Of a DNA stretch of 64,000 nt, positions 1-10,830 are shown one piece after another (the first letter of the stretch is position 1; each line of letters begins with the position of its first letter). The DNA comes from Cladobotryum mycophilum (lineage: Eukaryota; Ascomycota; Sordariomycetes; Hypocreales; Hypocreaceae), in assembly GCA_036429605.1 (NCBI GenBank), contig JAVFKD010000004.1, forward strand, positions 186,001 through 250,000. The letters are read 5' to 3'. A program made the translations under genes and the position numbers. The notes beneath the pieces were generated by a model. It ran no database searches. It was not told where the DNA came from and was given only the letters and a program-made list of their open reading frames with translations.

Positions 1-364
1 CTTCATCTTCGTCATTCACTTTGGCAGAGGGCCATTCAGGCGCTTCTCGTCCAATACTGTCCACCACAGCCTTGATGATCTCCAGAGAGACGTCGGTTGC
101 GTCACCGAAAAGAGGGATCGCCAGATCTTGGTTAGCAACTACCCCGTAAACCGTTTGGTGCACTCGATTAACACGCCATGCAAGTGCTTCTGGCGTCATT
201 TGCATCATTGGTGGAGGCGGCGTGATTTCGAGATGGCTCTCTAGCCATCTTGTGCGCTTGTCGAGAGAAGCCAAGTCGATGCCTTGCTCAATGTCCTCGG
301 GCAAGTCAAAGTAGCTGAGGCCCTCGGCATTGGCAATGACACCGGCGCAGTGAAAGAGAGACAT
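1..364 (-). CDS. 5' part of an unidentified protein gene, running off the left edge
   Basis: On the minus strand an ATG at 364 opens a frame that stays open to base 1, giving about 121 residues beginning MSLFHCAGVIANAEGLSYFD. The stretch is hydrophilic, has a Pro run (about residues 50-53), no signal peptide and no motif I recognise. Codon use is GC-rich at third positions as in the neighbouring genes, which supports real coding. The sequence upstream of the ATG (365-760) is non-coding. The rest of the gene lies outside the window, so neither function nor intron structure can be judged. It is too close to the edge to be closed as an ORF, which is why a simple ORF scan misses it. Confidence 0.6.
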   Translation of the reverse strand, partial: MSLFHCAGVIANAEGLSYFDLPEDIEQGIDLASLDKRTRWLESHLEITPPPPMMQMTPEALAWRVNRVHQTVYGVVANQDLAIPLFGDATDVSLEIIKAVVDSIGREAPEWPSAKVNDEDE

Positions 365-763
365 GATGGATGATGTTGAGTGTGAGATTGAGAGAAGTGA
401 AGGCTGGATGATGTAGATAGTCCAGAATTCGCAATGCTTTAAAGGACATTATCACATATTTATATCCTCATCAGAGGTACTCGTTGAGTCATCGGTCACC
501 CTACATCATGTTGGAACTTGGAACGCAGTCTGACAACCGCCCAGTAAGTTGGTGCATCGCAGGTCTCTCTGTCAGCCTTCATTTCAGCCCTGCGATGGTG
601 TGAATTAACACGGCCCTTCTATTTGCTGGAAAGGTAGGCTCATGCATGAAATACCAACAGTGGAATGTGTTATCCAATGAATCTCTAGTTGATGCTTCGC
701 CGGAGGCTGTGCTGCCTGGAATTGGGGAGGGGTAGCAAGACAAAGATTAGGCAGAATGGCCTT

Positions 764-1183
764 TTAACGGGCCAACACCAGAAAAATTGCATCACCAAGC
801 CTCAATCTACTGAGCTTGAGCCTCATTCTTAGCACTAGACTTAACTCCAAGAGAGTCCATTGGAAGAGTTTGCTAAAAGCACAAAATATCGAATGTGAAG
901 GACCAACAAGTGGCGTCCATCCATCATCTCTCCATTCGCCTTCATCCAATTGAATGATGTGACCATACATGGCCTTCACCTCTTGACCCTCTTAACACAC
1001 CAGGTATGGTTGGAGATTGCAACCAACAGCATACAAGGGGCGAAGCAGTCCGCTATTCACAGAAGCAAATGATAGATAAGTACCAACTTGATCATTGGAC
1101 TTAGCCTTGTATATTTGAACAATGGGTGGTTTGGCGCGTAAAGTGATACGACATGCCTTCAAATGTAACCACACGCTCTCATT
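764..1183 (-). pseudogene. Decayed ORF or exon fragment with one in-frame TAA
   Basis: After a plausible acceptor (ggtag at 1184-1188) a minus-strand frame runs through to 764, interrupted only by TAA at 992-994. Reading on either side keeps one frame: a segment containing KPPIVQIYKAKSNDQVGTYL precedes the stop and one containing YGHIIQLDEGEWRDDGWTPL follows it. There is no ATG at the start. If the stop derives from CAA it is a single C-to-T change. I do not recognise the family. It could equally be a chance open stretch, or an exon of the partial gene to its left. Confidence 0.25.
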
Positions 1184-1278
1184 CTACCTTTGTCAGTTGG
1201 TGCACACCCGAAAGGAAGATACACAGGTAGTTATGCCACACCAGCTGAAGACAAGGCGTCACGCAATCAATCACCACC

Positions 1279-3135
1279 TTAGTTGACACCCCTCGCCGCC
1301 ATAAAGTCCACCAGGTCAAAGAAGCTCTTCTTATACCGTCTCTCTTGTGTGGTCCGATTGACGGTCTGTATCCCAAAATGCGCATCGTAGTCTCCGAATT
1401 CCCAATTATCAAATGCGCTCCACGCATATGCTCCCAACACCTCTACATGGTCCTCCCAAATGGACTTGAGCACTTCAGCGAGGAAACTTAGGTAGTATAT
1501 GCTCCGTGGCGTATCAAGGAGCTGGTCAGGCAAGTCTTCTTGTGCCTCGCCGTGTACAGGGAAACCAAACTCTGTGATCATAATGGGGACGCGCCAGGTG
1601 TTGTACACGTAAGAGAGATAGTTGCGCAGATAAGTAGGTGTAATGTAGACATATGACTGAGAACGGTATCCGATATCCCAGCCGTAGATATCTTGCGAAG
1701 TCTGATTCACACAATACGGTCGATAAGGGTTGGAATAGTTTCTCGCGCATTCCGCGATGCTGCCAATATCTCCAGGTCTCGGTGTAGTGATGACCGTCGC
1801 CGTGTAAGGATCAATGCCGATGAAGTCAGCAGTACCTCCAATATACTTCAAGTCTTCCTCTGTTAAAGGCACATAATCGTGTATCGTCTGCTTATACGAG
1901 TCTGGATAGTCCTTGCCAAGGAAGATGGGGTCGCAAAAAGGTCCAAGCCAGAATGAGTTGAAATGATCCGCGGCATAAACATCCGCTTCACTCTTTGGGT
2001 CTCGAGGAACGCCAAAGTTATTGCTGAACTTGAGAGAAATCTTGCCCGTTCCATTGAGCTCCTCCTTGTAGAACCTGTATACGCGCGCGTGAGCCTTGAT
2101 GACACTGTCGATTGATTTCCCGTTGTATGAATAGATGAAGGGCTCATTGAAGGTGAACCAAACAGGAACTCGGTCAGCATAATGCGTCATGACCACTTTG
2201 GCATAATGAACAAAGGCATCTGCAAAGGTTTCATTTTGGTAACCGCCATTATTGTAGCCGATGTACGGACGATCGCTTATTGCACTGAGATTGGCAGCGA
2301 AGAATTGTAGAGGGGTGTCGAAATGAAGTAGAGTAACCACAGGAATCATGCCCTTGTCGAGAATAAAGTTGATCACGTCGTTGTAATGGTCAATCCCCTC
2401 CTGATTGACTGGCGTTCCTGGGAGCGCAAATGGCAGTATCCGTGTCCATGCAATGCTAAATGAAAAGTATTTGACGCCCATGGCTGCAATACGCTCAATA
2501 TCTTGCTTATAGTAGTAATAATGCTCATTGGTGATGTAGTCTTTTGGACGGTTGTCCTGGATCAGCACATCCATCAAATTGGGCGCTTTCCCCTCCTCAG
2601 CGGTTGCACCTTCAATTTGGCTTGCAGAACTAGCCACTCCAAAAGCAAATTCTGGCTGGAAGCTATAGCAATCAGTGGGACCAAAATAGTCACGGGGTGG
2701 GAGGACCAGCTCCTCGGTTGGGACTGGGGTTGGTGACACAGTCGTGCTATATCTACCCGTTTGGGTGAAGTTTGGAGGGTTGGCAAACTCCCATAATGCT
2801 GTCCATGCAGCTCTACCATATGGATCGTTCGTATCCGTCGCCGTAGTTGTTGCATTCGGCTCCCATTTCCCCCAGGTAGTGTATGAAAGTGAGGGTACCA
2901 GAGTTGCCAAGGATTCAGATGGTGCAGCATACGTTGAAGTAGTCGTTGGAGAAGGAACCGAAGTGGCATATCTCACAGTCGTCATGAGAGTGTAGCTGAA
3001 TTGAGCGAAGGCATATGTTGGCTGTGAGGATTGCCTCGCAGTGCACTGAAGTCGGGGGGTTGGTCCTTCGGTAGGCACAAATACTTGCTGCGCAATTGCC
3101 AGATTGGCAAGAGCTGCGAGTAGTATAATAGTCAT
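1279..3135 (-). CDS. Secreted GH1 beta-glucosidase
   Basis: 618 residues, no intron. A short signal peptide (MTIILLAALANLAIAQ, residues 1-16) is followed by about 130 Ser/Thr/Pro-rich residues that are likely glycosylated. The GH1 barrel starts near residue 160 with FAFGVASSASQIEGA, the usual N-terminal GH1 signature. The acid/base Glu lies in WFTFNEP and the nucleophile Glu in ITEFGF. The C-terminal GAYAWSAFDNWEFGDYDAHF box is the aglycone-side signature. Family members hydrolyse beta-linked glucosides, here probably in the wall or outside the cell. I start at ATG 3135; an in-frame extension to 3168 begins with GTG and would displace the signal peptide. The pre-barrel extension is longer than in intracellular GH1 enzymes. 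Confidence 0.9.
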   Translation of the reverse strand: MTIILLAALANLAIAQQVFVPTEGPTPRLQCTARQSSQPTYAFAQFSYTLMTTVRYATSVPSPTTTSTYAAPSESLATLVPSLSYTTWGKWEPNATTTATDTNDPYGRAAWTALWEFANPPNFTQTGRYSTTVSPTPVPTEELVLPPRDYFGPTDCYSFQPEFAFGVASSASQIEGATAEEGKAPNLMDVLIQDNRPKDYITNEHYYYYKQDIERIAAMGVKYFSFSIAWTRILPFALPGTPVNQEGIDHYNDVINFILDKGMIPVVTLLHFDTPLQFFAANLSAISDRPYIGYNNGGYQNETFADAFVHYAKVVMTHYADRVPVWFTFNEPFIYSYNGKSIDSVIKAHARVYRFYKEELNGTGKISLKFSNNFGVPRDPKSEADVYAADHFNSFWLGPFCDPIFLGKDYPDSYKQTIHDYVPLTEEDLKYIGGTADFIGIDPYTATVITTPRPGDIGSIAECARNYSNPYRPYCVNQTSQDIYGWDIGYRSQSYVYITPTYLRNYLSYVYNTWRVPIMITEFGFPVHGEAQEDLPDQLLDTPRSIYYLSFLAEVLKSIWEDHVEVLGAYAWSAFDNWEFGDYDAHFGIQTVNRTTQERRYKKSFFDLVDFMAARGVN

Positions 3136-4209
3136 AGTTCGTACTGAAGTGATTGTTGATCCGTCCACGTAGTAAAAGGAGAAGTGGGAAGCTCGTCAAA
3201 ACGAAGGCGTATTCAATCCTCTACAACTTGTTCTAGGTAAGTCTAGTATCTTGCGCTTTGCGAGAATTTGTATGCCCCTATTTCCCCGTCCTCGCTGTAA
3301 TGAGGCATCTGTTTAACCAGATTGCTACCAAATATCACCGGATTTTCCGAAATGCATCGAAACCGGCTATTCTGAGGTCGCCAAGAGACTGGTGCTGACT
3401 GAATGCGGAGAGACGTGCAGGAATGAGGGCAAACAAAGCCTGGGGGGAATGGCAAAGTTCCCACTCTTAGAGGGGAACCTTGATTCTTGAAGACATCATA
3501 CCATGTGTTGATCGACATCATGACAAGCCACTTGAGTACTTATCAACCTAGTATGACGGTGCCGTCCAATCCTAGCTAGAACTGTGGGAAGCCAAGAGAA
3601 TAGTAAATGACTCGTTGGCATAATTTAGATGAATGAGTGAATGTTTCTTGTCTTGTTCAAATATCCGAATCGCCGGGTCGGACAAATGATACTGAAGGGG
3701 TAAAGATGGTGAACATAGACAAGTAAATTACCCTATATAACAAACTCGGATCACCACGAGCAAACTCAGCGCCCGTCATACATTAGTAGAAAAAGATTAG
3801 AAGTGATACGCTTGTCATGCAACCATGAAGACCTCTGGCAAGGCTAACTAAGAGCATAAGTACTGCATTTGGTGCGGGAAGACAAACCTCACGCCCAAAC
3901 ACTTTGTCTTCGCCATACTACGTGATTTTTGTCACGATACGCTTTTTTTGGCTCGACACCAGCATGTTTAGTTCTTAAATGCTAGGATCGGAACGAATTA
4001 AAGGAATCCTCCACCATCCTCCCCCAATTTCTAACATAATACCCTAGAACCCACATCATTTTTCGTGAAGTTGATGGTTGAGGGTACGAATGTGGATTCC
4101 GGAGCACTATTTCGCATATAATACAGTCATACATGCATCGCACAAATCTCCAGACAGACCTTATCATCAAGGATAGAAGCACTTGTTATCGCAAAGCCGA
4201 GAAGTAAAC
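3136..4209. other. Intergenic, divergent promoters
   Basis: Lies between the divergently transcribed GH1 and BtrH-like genes. AT-rich, with short ORFs on both strands that have no coding character. I see no repeat or RNA gene. Confidence 0.6.
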
Positions 4210-5145
4210 ATGTCGCACACTCACTACGTTGGATCTGGCCCATATTGCTATGCCAACGCCTTGGCAATGATGCTCGGCGAGAATGCCCCATCGCCTGCAA
4301 TCATCGAGTTTGCCACCTCCAGCGCATTCGGTGCGGAAATAGTTGGAGAAAATTTGGCATTCTTCGATCCCTACGGATGGACACCTTTGGAGGGCATTGA
4401 CGGTGCACTCAAGGCGCTTGGATGGGAGTCTACTCTCATGGTGGGGATGGATGAGCATGACGCCCTTGGATGCCTGAAAGATGAAGTTCAGAAGGGTCCG
4501 GTGTTTGTCGGACCAGTGGAAATGGGCTACCTGACATACCAGCCCGGAAACAAAGGCCCCATAGGGGCGGACCATTACGTTGTTGTTCTTCAGGTGTGCG
4601 AGGACATTGTTGAATTGCACGATCCTCACGGACATCCCTATGCCTCGCTACCAGTGAGCGACTTCATGATGGCATGGAGGGCGAATACGCTTGGGTACGG
4701 CCAGCCGTACATGATGCGGACCAATTTCCGTAGGGTAGAGAATATTTCCGAAGAGGATGTCATTAGAAGATCCATCTCGGTCGGCCTCCGGTGGCTATCC
4801 ATGGAGCCCCGCTCGGACATGCCTCCAGGGTCAGCCGGCAATCATGAGGCTGTCGAGCGCCTTGCTAAGATGATTGAAAAGAAATACACGAGAGATCTTC
4901 AGGGTCACCTGGTCTACTTTGCTGTTCGCGTTGGCGCTCGTCGCGCTGCCGATGCGGCATCCTGCTTGGCTCGCGTGGGATGCCCTGAAGCTGCTGGCAT
5001 CATGGCAAAGCAAGCACGATTTATTGGGTCACTGCAATACCCCCTGGTTAAGGGTGATACGACTCAGGCGGCCAGGATACTTCGGATGCTGGCCCCTACC
5101 TACGAGGAACTGAGGGAATCGCTTATTAAACGAGAGGCGTATTAG
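4210..5145 (+). CDS. BtrH-like / cysteine-peptidase-fold protein, intronless, bacterial type
   Basis: 311 residues from ATG 4210 (context aaacATGtc); the frame is open upstream to 4183 but only with a TTG. The N-terminus holds GPYCYANALAMMLG (Cys about residue 13), later IGADHYVVVLQV (His) and VELHDPHGHPY (Asp), in the order and spacing of a C39/papain-like Cys-His-Asp triad. This is typical of the BtrH N-terminal family, acyl transferases or peptidase-like enzymes of bacterial natural-product pathways. The C-terminal 110 residues are helical and Ala/Arg-rich, as in the region paired with that domain. No intron, although almost all neighbours have them. The family and a transfer from bacteria are inferences from motif pattern; substrate unknown. 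Not obviously clustered with other biosynthetic genes. Confidence 0.6.
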   Translation: MSHTHYVGSGPYCYANALAMMLGENAPSPAIIEFATSSAFGAEIVGENLAFFDPYGWTPLEGIDGALKALGWESTLMVGMDEHDALGCLKDEVQKGPVFVGPVEMGYLTYQPGNKGPIGADHYVVVLQVCEDIVELHDPHGHPYASLPVSDFMMAWRANTLGYGQPYMMRTNFRRVENISEEDVIRRSISVGLRWLSMEPRSDMPPGSAGNHEAVERLAKMIEKKYTRDLQGHLVYFAVRVGARRAADAASCLARVGCPEAAGIMAKQARFIGSLQYPLVKGDTTQAARILRMLAPTYEELRESLIKREAY

Positions 5146-5687
5146 TCGAAAATTGCCAGGCTCATGATGCAGCTTGATTAATTTTACTTGGCTAGAGGAG
5201 AGGAAACCCTGGCAGTTGTAAGGGGGCAGCAACTTGGCATGGCAGCTCAAAAGAAACCCATCACAAACAATTCAATGAGCACCTATCGGAGCGCCCGGGG
5301 AAATTGTTTATCCCCTGTTGTGACCCCTGGCCAACCTTGCATGATTCATGCCACAGTGATTGAACGAAGCCTGATTAATATTTTGTGAACTCTGTGTCCG
5401 CAGACATCATCAAACATTTGTCTAACACGACCCGCTCTTCAAAGAAATTGTACCCTGCATTCATTCAATTAAGCCCTATGATCTTACACTCTCATCCTGA
5501 GCCCAATTACTGACTGCTTTGGTCCAAATACTCACAGACCCCTACGGATCCATTCCGCTGTGCCCGTCCTCCGGACTTTTGTCTACAGAACCCACGTCCG
5601 CCCGTCACTGAATCTGCAGCCCTACACACTGACTCAACCACCACCTTTTGGTTGCATTCTGCCCCATCCGTATGCTGAGACACGGTC
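5146..5687. other. Intergenic upstream of the MFS gene
   Basis: Contains the terminator region of the BtrH-like gene and the leader of the MFS gene. From about 5480 it is CT-rich, as fungal 5' leaders often are. No gene seen. Confidence 0.5.
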
Positions 5688-7317
5688 ATGTCACAAACAC
5701 GGACGGAGCAGCACCACTATGTCTATGAGATCGAGATCCATGACTTGACTCTGCACGGCCGCCGCGAGACGGCTGTTCCCGACTCCTCTCCGCCGCCGCC
5801 GGCCCCGGAGACGCAGCCGAAATGGCACCTCGACAAGACACAGTCCCTGAAGCTAATGAGCGCCGGCTTTTCTTTCTTTGTAGCTGGCGTAAACGACGGT
5901 AGCATTGGCGCGTTGATACCTTATGTGATTCGCGAATTCAACATCAACACTGCCATTGTATCCAGCGTGTACGTAAAACCCAACCTGTCAAATCAAGTTT
6001 CTGCCGCTTTTCGAGTGCCAGGCCTTGCTAATTGGTTGATGAGAAAAACAGCTATGGCGCAAACTTCCTGGGATGGCTTTTCGCAGCCATTGCCAATACT
6101 CATTTGCTCCAGTACCTTGACTTGGGTGCCATGCTAGCCCTCGGTGCCCTGTGTCAGGTCGTGGCGCACGCCCTTCGAACCTGGAACCCTCCCTTTGGCC
6201 TCTTCGTAGCCACCTTTTGGCTTGTCAGTATTGGCCAGGCCTTCCAAGATACGCACGCGAATACATTCGTAGCTGGTGTCAAAGGAGGTGGTGCGCATCG
6301 CTGGCTGGCATTTATCCATGCGATGTATATGGCTGGCTGTCTGGCAGGACCATTCGTATCTACAGCAGTGGCGTCCACGGGAGAGGTGTCTCGATGGTAC
6401 CTTTTTTACACTTTCCCCCTGGCCATTGGTGTAGTTAATCTCATTTGGGTCTGTGTAGCATTCCGTGATACCCTCCGACTCAAGAGACAGAGTGATACCG
6501 AAGCTAGTGGTGAAGCTGACCAAGGCCGCCGGCTGGGAGAGTTTAGCGATGGCGAAGCATCGAGGAACAAGGATGCCTGGAAGCTCATCAAAGATACCGC
6601 GGGAACGCCGAGCGTGTGGCTTCTCAGTACTTTCTTCTTTTTCTATCTTGGATCGGTCTTAACAGCCAGTGGATGGGTGGTTGAATACCTGGTAGATGTT
6701 CGTCATGGCGACCTCTCCCAAATGGGCTACGTCCCTGCAGGCTTCAATGGAGGCTGTCTTCTAGGAAGGCTATTGTTGGCGGAACCGACTCACCGTTTTG
6801 GCGAACGCAAAATGGTTTTATTATACTGCATTATCTCGGTAGCCTTGCAACTGGTCTTTTGGCTGTAAGTCATTGCATACATGCATTGGAGGGTATGAGG
6901 TATGAGGTTACTGCTGACATGCATTGCTTAGTGTGCCGAACATTATTGCAGCCTCGATTGCAGTTAGTTTCATCGGTTTCTTCACAGGGCCATTATTCCA
7001 GACGGTACGTGTGTTCTCGAGAGACATGAAATCCTTCAGTCATTGGTTACAACTCTGACTTGACAATTGCAACAGGGCATCTCACTCGGATCCAAGCTCT
7101 TCCCCCTGACCTGCATTCAACAGCACTAGCTCTCGTCTTTGTCTTTGCCCAAATGGGTGGCTCACTCTTCCCTGTCATCACTGGTGTAGTGTCTGCTAAT
7201 GCAGGTGTCACGGTCCTGCAGCCCATCCTTGTTGCCCTCTTAGCTGCGACGACAGTGACTTGGATGCTTGTCCCCAAACCAAAGTCTTTGGGAAATACGG
7301 CACTTCATCAAGAATAA
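5688..7317 (+). CDS. MFS transporter with a one-base frameshift in the last exon
   Basis: Exons 5688-5968, 6052-6864, 6932-7004 and 7076-7317, all with GT-AG introns. The product has about 12 hydrophobic segments. FSFFVAGVNDGSIGALIPYV near the N-terminus and the helix-11 box ALVFVFAQMGGSLFPVITG place it in the fucose-permease-like fungal MFS group (sugar or metabolite transport, plasma membrane; substrate unknown). In exon 4 the expected GISLGSKLFP is in one frame and PDLHSTALALVFVF in the next. The break is at a run of five C (7102-7106) where six would keep the frame. Alternatively a donor at gtgtgt (7011) would skip the problem but lose the conserved segment. Either a sequencing error or a recent inactivation. 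Confidence 0.75.
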
Positions 7318-10300
7318 TATGTTTTTGGTAGGCGGTACTAATATCAACTATGGAGATTAGATATCTTCCGCAGGGAAAGCTTCAAAATCCCCTAGAGAAT
7401 AGAATTGACTCTAGGGTACGATGGTGGGGTCGCATCTGATGCGAAATATTCTAGATTTTGATTACTACTTCTCATCCTTAGAAGTGGGAGTGTATGGAGG
7501 TTGTTCACATATTTGCGGCATGTGGACAAGCGTAGTATTGCTTCTCTTTACTGTGAATTGGTATGTAGTCTGTCCTACAGTCATGGAAAGCCATGGAATT
7601 CACTGTCCTCATACATGGACGCGTGGAATGATGTTCCCTCATTGCTATTGGTACGGAAGTACCAGCACGTAGTACATGCATCATATCTTGATTGCGTGCA
7701 TGTCCAAGGTTGCGACTCGTGGTGTTTTATTCAATGACTTTGCGATTGGTACTACGAACGACAGGACACGACTCGTGAAAGGCGTTGACTTAGTTCGCTA
7801 CTTGTGTAGGGAGTCATCATTTATTAATCCATGGTTTGTGTCTCATGAGATGCTCACCTACCAAAATGAGATGAAACCTCAAGTTGTGGATGTTGACTCC
7901 TTTCACCTACGCCTTGCATCATAGGGGGTACGTGAACAAGTAAATGCGGGCAAGGTCTACTATGCAGGTGTGGGTATGATCCCCTGACCACTGCAGGGTC
8001 GGAATATTTGCATAGACGCATGGCTTTAAGACAAAGCGGAGAGGAATCAGGAAAGGATAGAAAATACTTGTGCGGAATAAGAATGAAAGGCATGGTTAAC
8101 AATATTGAATCCGGTCACAATTGCGACGCTGAGCGGCAAATGTCCGCAACACCACTCCGTGTTCCCCCAAGGTCAATTCAGGTCGAGTTGATCTAGACCT
8201 TGAGCTCTGCCTCTTTCATTTGACCGGACGATAACCACCGGTGAAATGTAGCAGATTTGCTTCTGCGAGTGCTACACTAAAGATGTTCAAATACCCGCCC
8301 AATTACCAGCGTCGGCATGTACAAGTAGGAGAGTTTTCGTGATGGGGCTTGCGCCACGTTGTGCTAACAGAGCCCGGCAAGCGGATAAGCCGTCTGCCAC
8401 ACCGTGAGAACGACGCGGTGGATAACTTTAGCCATGATCCTGAATAGGGCCAAGCATGGCGGAAAATTAGCAAGTAGTCTAGTCAACGAGTTTATAGCAT
8501 TCAAGATCGGGGAGGCGTTTCGGGTTGTCTTGCCGACCTTGAAACGGGGCGATGAACGGTCTAATGGGTGATAGTATCTACACGTACAAGGCGAGAAGGG
8601 TTGGCAGAACATCCATTGATGACGAAGGGCATTGCCGTTCCTTTTCCAGGATGGAGATTACGACTCTGCTCACCCCTGTTTCGTCTCGTCTTATGACACA
8701 ATCTTTTTTTCATTTGGCTCGTGCATCCACCTTTCTAAGTGGCCAGGGTATCTGGCATGCTAGTTGCTTTCTTTTGTTCACACCCGAAGCCCATGCTGAA
8801 GGCCGGCGATGACCATGACTGACCTTGAGGGCTTCTGTTCCTGTTTCCCTTCTTCTAACGTGGCCGTTGTTTCTACTCGGGATAGTATTCTCAAACGTCT
8901 TTTTAGTAAAAATGGGTGGGTGTAGATCGAAAGCGGATCTAAAGGAGGGAGACTGTGTGTATCCGCATAGCATTCCATCTTCTGTCTTTCGTTTCCCCAT
9001 CGTCGTCAGCATTTTATCGCAATCTGACCGAGATCTACCCCCCACGACCAACAAAACAAAAACCAACACGGCTCATATTTTCTTCTTGTGACGCCTCAAA
9101 AGATTCCAAGGACTTCAATTTGCAGAATGGGGCCGCGGTATATACTTGTATTAACACACGTGCTGCAGCTTTACATACACGAGCCATGCACGGGCTGAAT
9201 GCTGAGCAGTTTCCAAGTGGCGCTTCTTGTGGTGGGTGCCCCCCCCCCCATTGGTTGGAATACGGAACTTGTTGGTAGGGGGCTTGAAATGCCCTACTAG
9301 GCATCATGGTTGTTGTCATTGACATACCTGATTCTGCCAATAACCATTCGGGTTGATAGAGATCCGGGATGGTTAAATGGACAGTACAGGGTGCATTTGC
9401 CGACGCCGGGGCTCATTGGTGTCCTGATACGAGGTGATGTGATGTGATTTAAGCGATTTTTTCGGACAATGGCCCCCCTTTCTCATCCGGAGTTGTCCAT
9501 TTCGTGTCAAGCGGGCGGGCAGCACTCGAGTTTGGTGAATGTGCGAAAACTCGCTCGGTGTAGCGGGCTTCAACAGTCCCCATAAGCCACAAAACAAAGC
9601 TCGCGGCAATTGTCTTAACCTGTCCAAGCAACAGAGACACCAAGGTTGCACCACCTCGTGCACCTGCAGAACCAACAGTGAGTTATCCTAGTCGTGTGGG
9701 TACACGAGAACAAAATGCTCCGGAGGTCTTCATGCTATCGTGGGCTGCAACGGTAGAAGGGTCGCCAATTGTCTGGGAAATACAAGTAGGTCTAGGCAAA
9801 GCCAGGCCAAGCCAGGACACACTGTGCCTAGTTGGGTCCAGCACTACGGCTGTAGATTTGCAGGGTACTGATACAGCGCCCATCCTTGCATTCTCTGGCC
9901 CCCAACAAGGTATCTAAGGCCGGGTTGCAAATTTTATGCTGCTCTGCTTGCGTATTGAGCAAATTGGCGCTCCTGGTGTGGTATGCTACAAGTAGCACTC
10001 TGCCTTGCGTGCGTACTAATACCCCCAAAGTTTTCGCAGTGTTGCATCCTAGCAGCCGAGATGCGGGTATCAGATCAACTTTGATCACTTAGGATAGCAA
10101 GGGGATCCATGGGCAATTAGACAGGGGTTGGTTCTCCGGCAGTCCAAGGCTGGCCTGACTTAGCCCTTTCACTCCATGAGCTGACCGAACCCAGCCCGAA
10201 TCAAGTTGGCCATTCACAGCTCCTGGGGAGATCGGGCCATGGCATTCAGTCACTTGTGACGGACAGGTCTAGCTTGGGCCAGGGGCTGAATACAGCTAGA

Positions 10301-10830
10301 TGTTGATCGGCAGCCGATTCTGGTCCCGGGCTAGCAACCAACGCCCATACAGTGTGCGCTCTCTCAGCAGTCTAGTCTTTCCGCTGAGTGATACAGACCA
10401 CGCCCTTGTGGAGAGAGGAGAGTAAACAAGCTCTCGTTCCTGTGAGGGAAAAAGAAAGAGACCCCCTAGTGCCCACCAGTCACACTAAGTAGCAAAATGA
10501 ATCCCTTCCGCCCCCAGAGCGTATTCATATTTACTTTTTCCCCTTGTTGTTTTCGATCCCATTTGCTGTTTCTTCCGATCCATATGCACCTGAAATTGGA
10601 TGATGCCGCCCACGGCATACATTAACCTGGGTACTGCAGCAGATATTTTGCTCCCCTTGGCTCTTGCTCATCGTTGAAGACACAAGGGCATCCATCTCCC
10701 TTCTTTATCGACCATCCATAATATCTCGGCGAGACACCCAGCGCCTGAGATTTATCGACAGTCCTTACAGACCACACCATCCTTCTCGGACCGCCTTTCT
10801 TGCGACCATCTGTCTGTCGACGCCGTCACC
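7318..10830. other. Long non-coding stretch upstream of the 7TM-RGS gene
   Basis: 3.5 kb without a convincing gene; the short ORFs on both strands lack coding bias. 8600-9100 and 10450-10820 are pyrimidine-rich on the plus strand. There is a C11 run at 9240-9250. The last few hundred bases probably carry promoter and a long 5' leader for the receptor gene. Regulatory genes in fungi often have such long upstream regions. Confidence 0.5.

Noticed and set aside
4183..4209. Nine-residue N-terminal extension of the BtrH-like protein
   Set aside because: It begins with TTG; the ATG at 4210 has a strong context and starts the domain.
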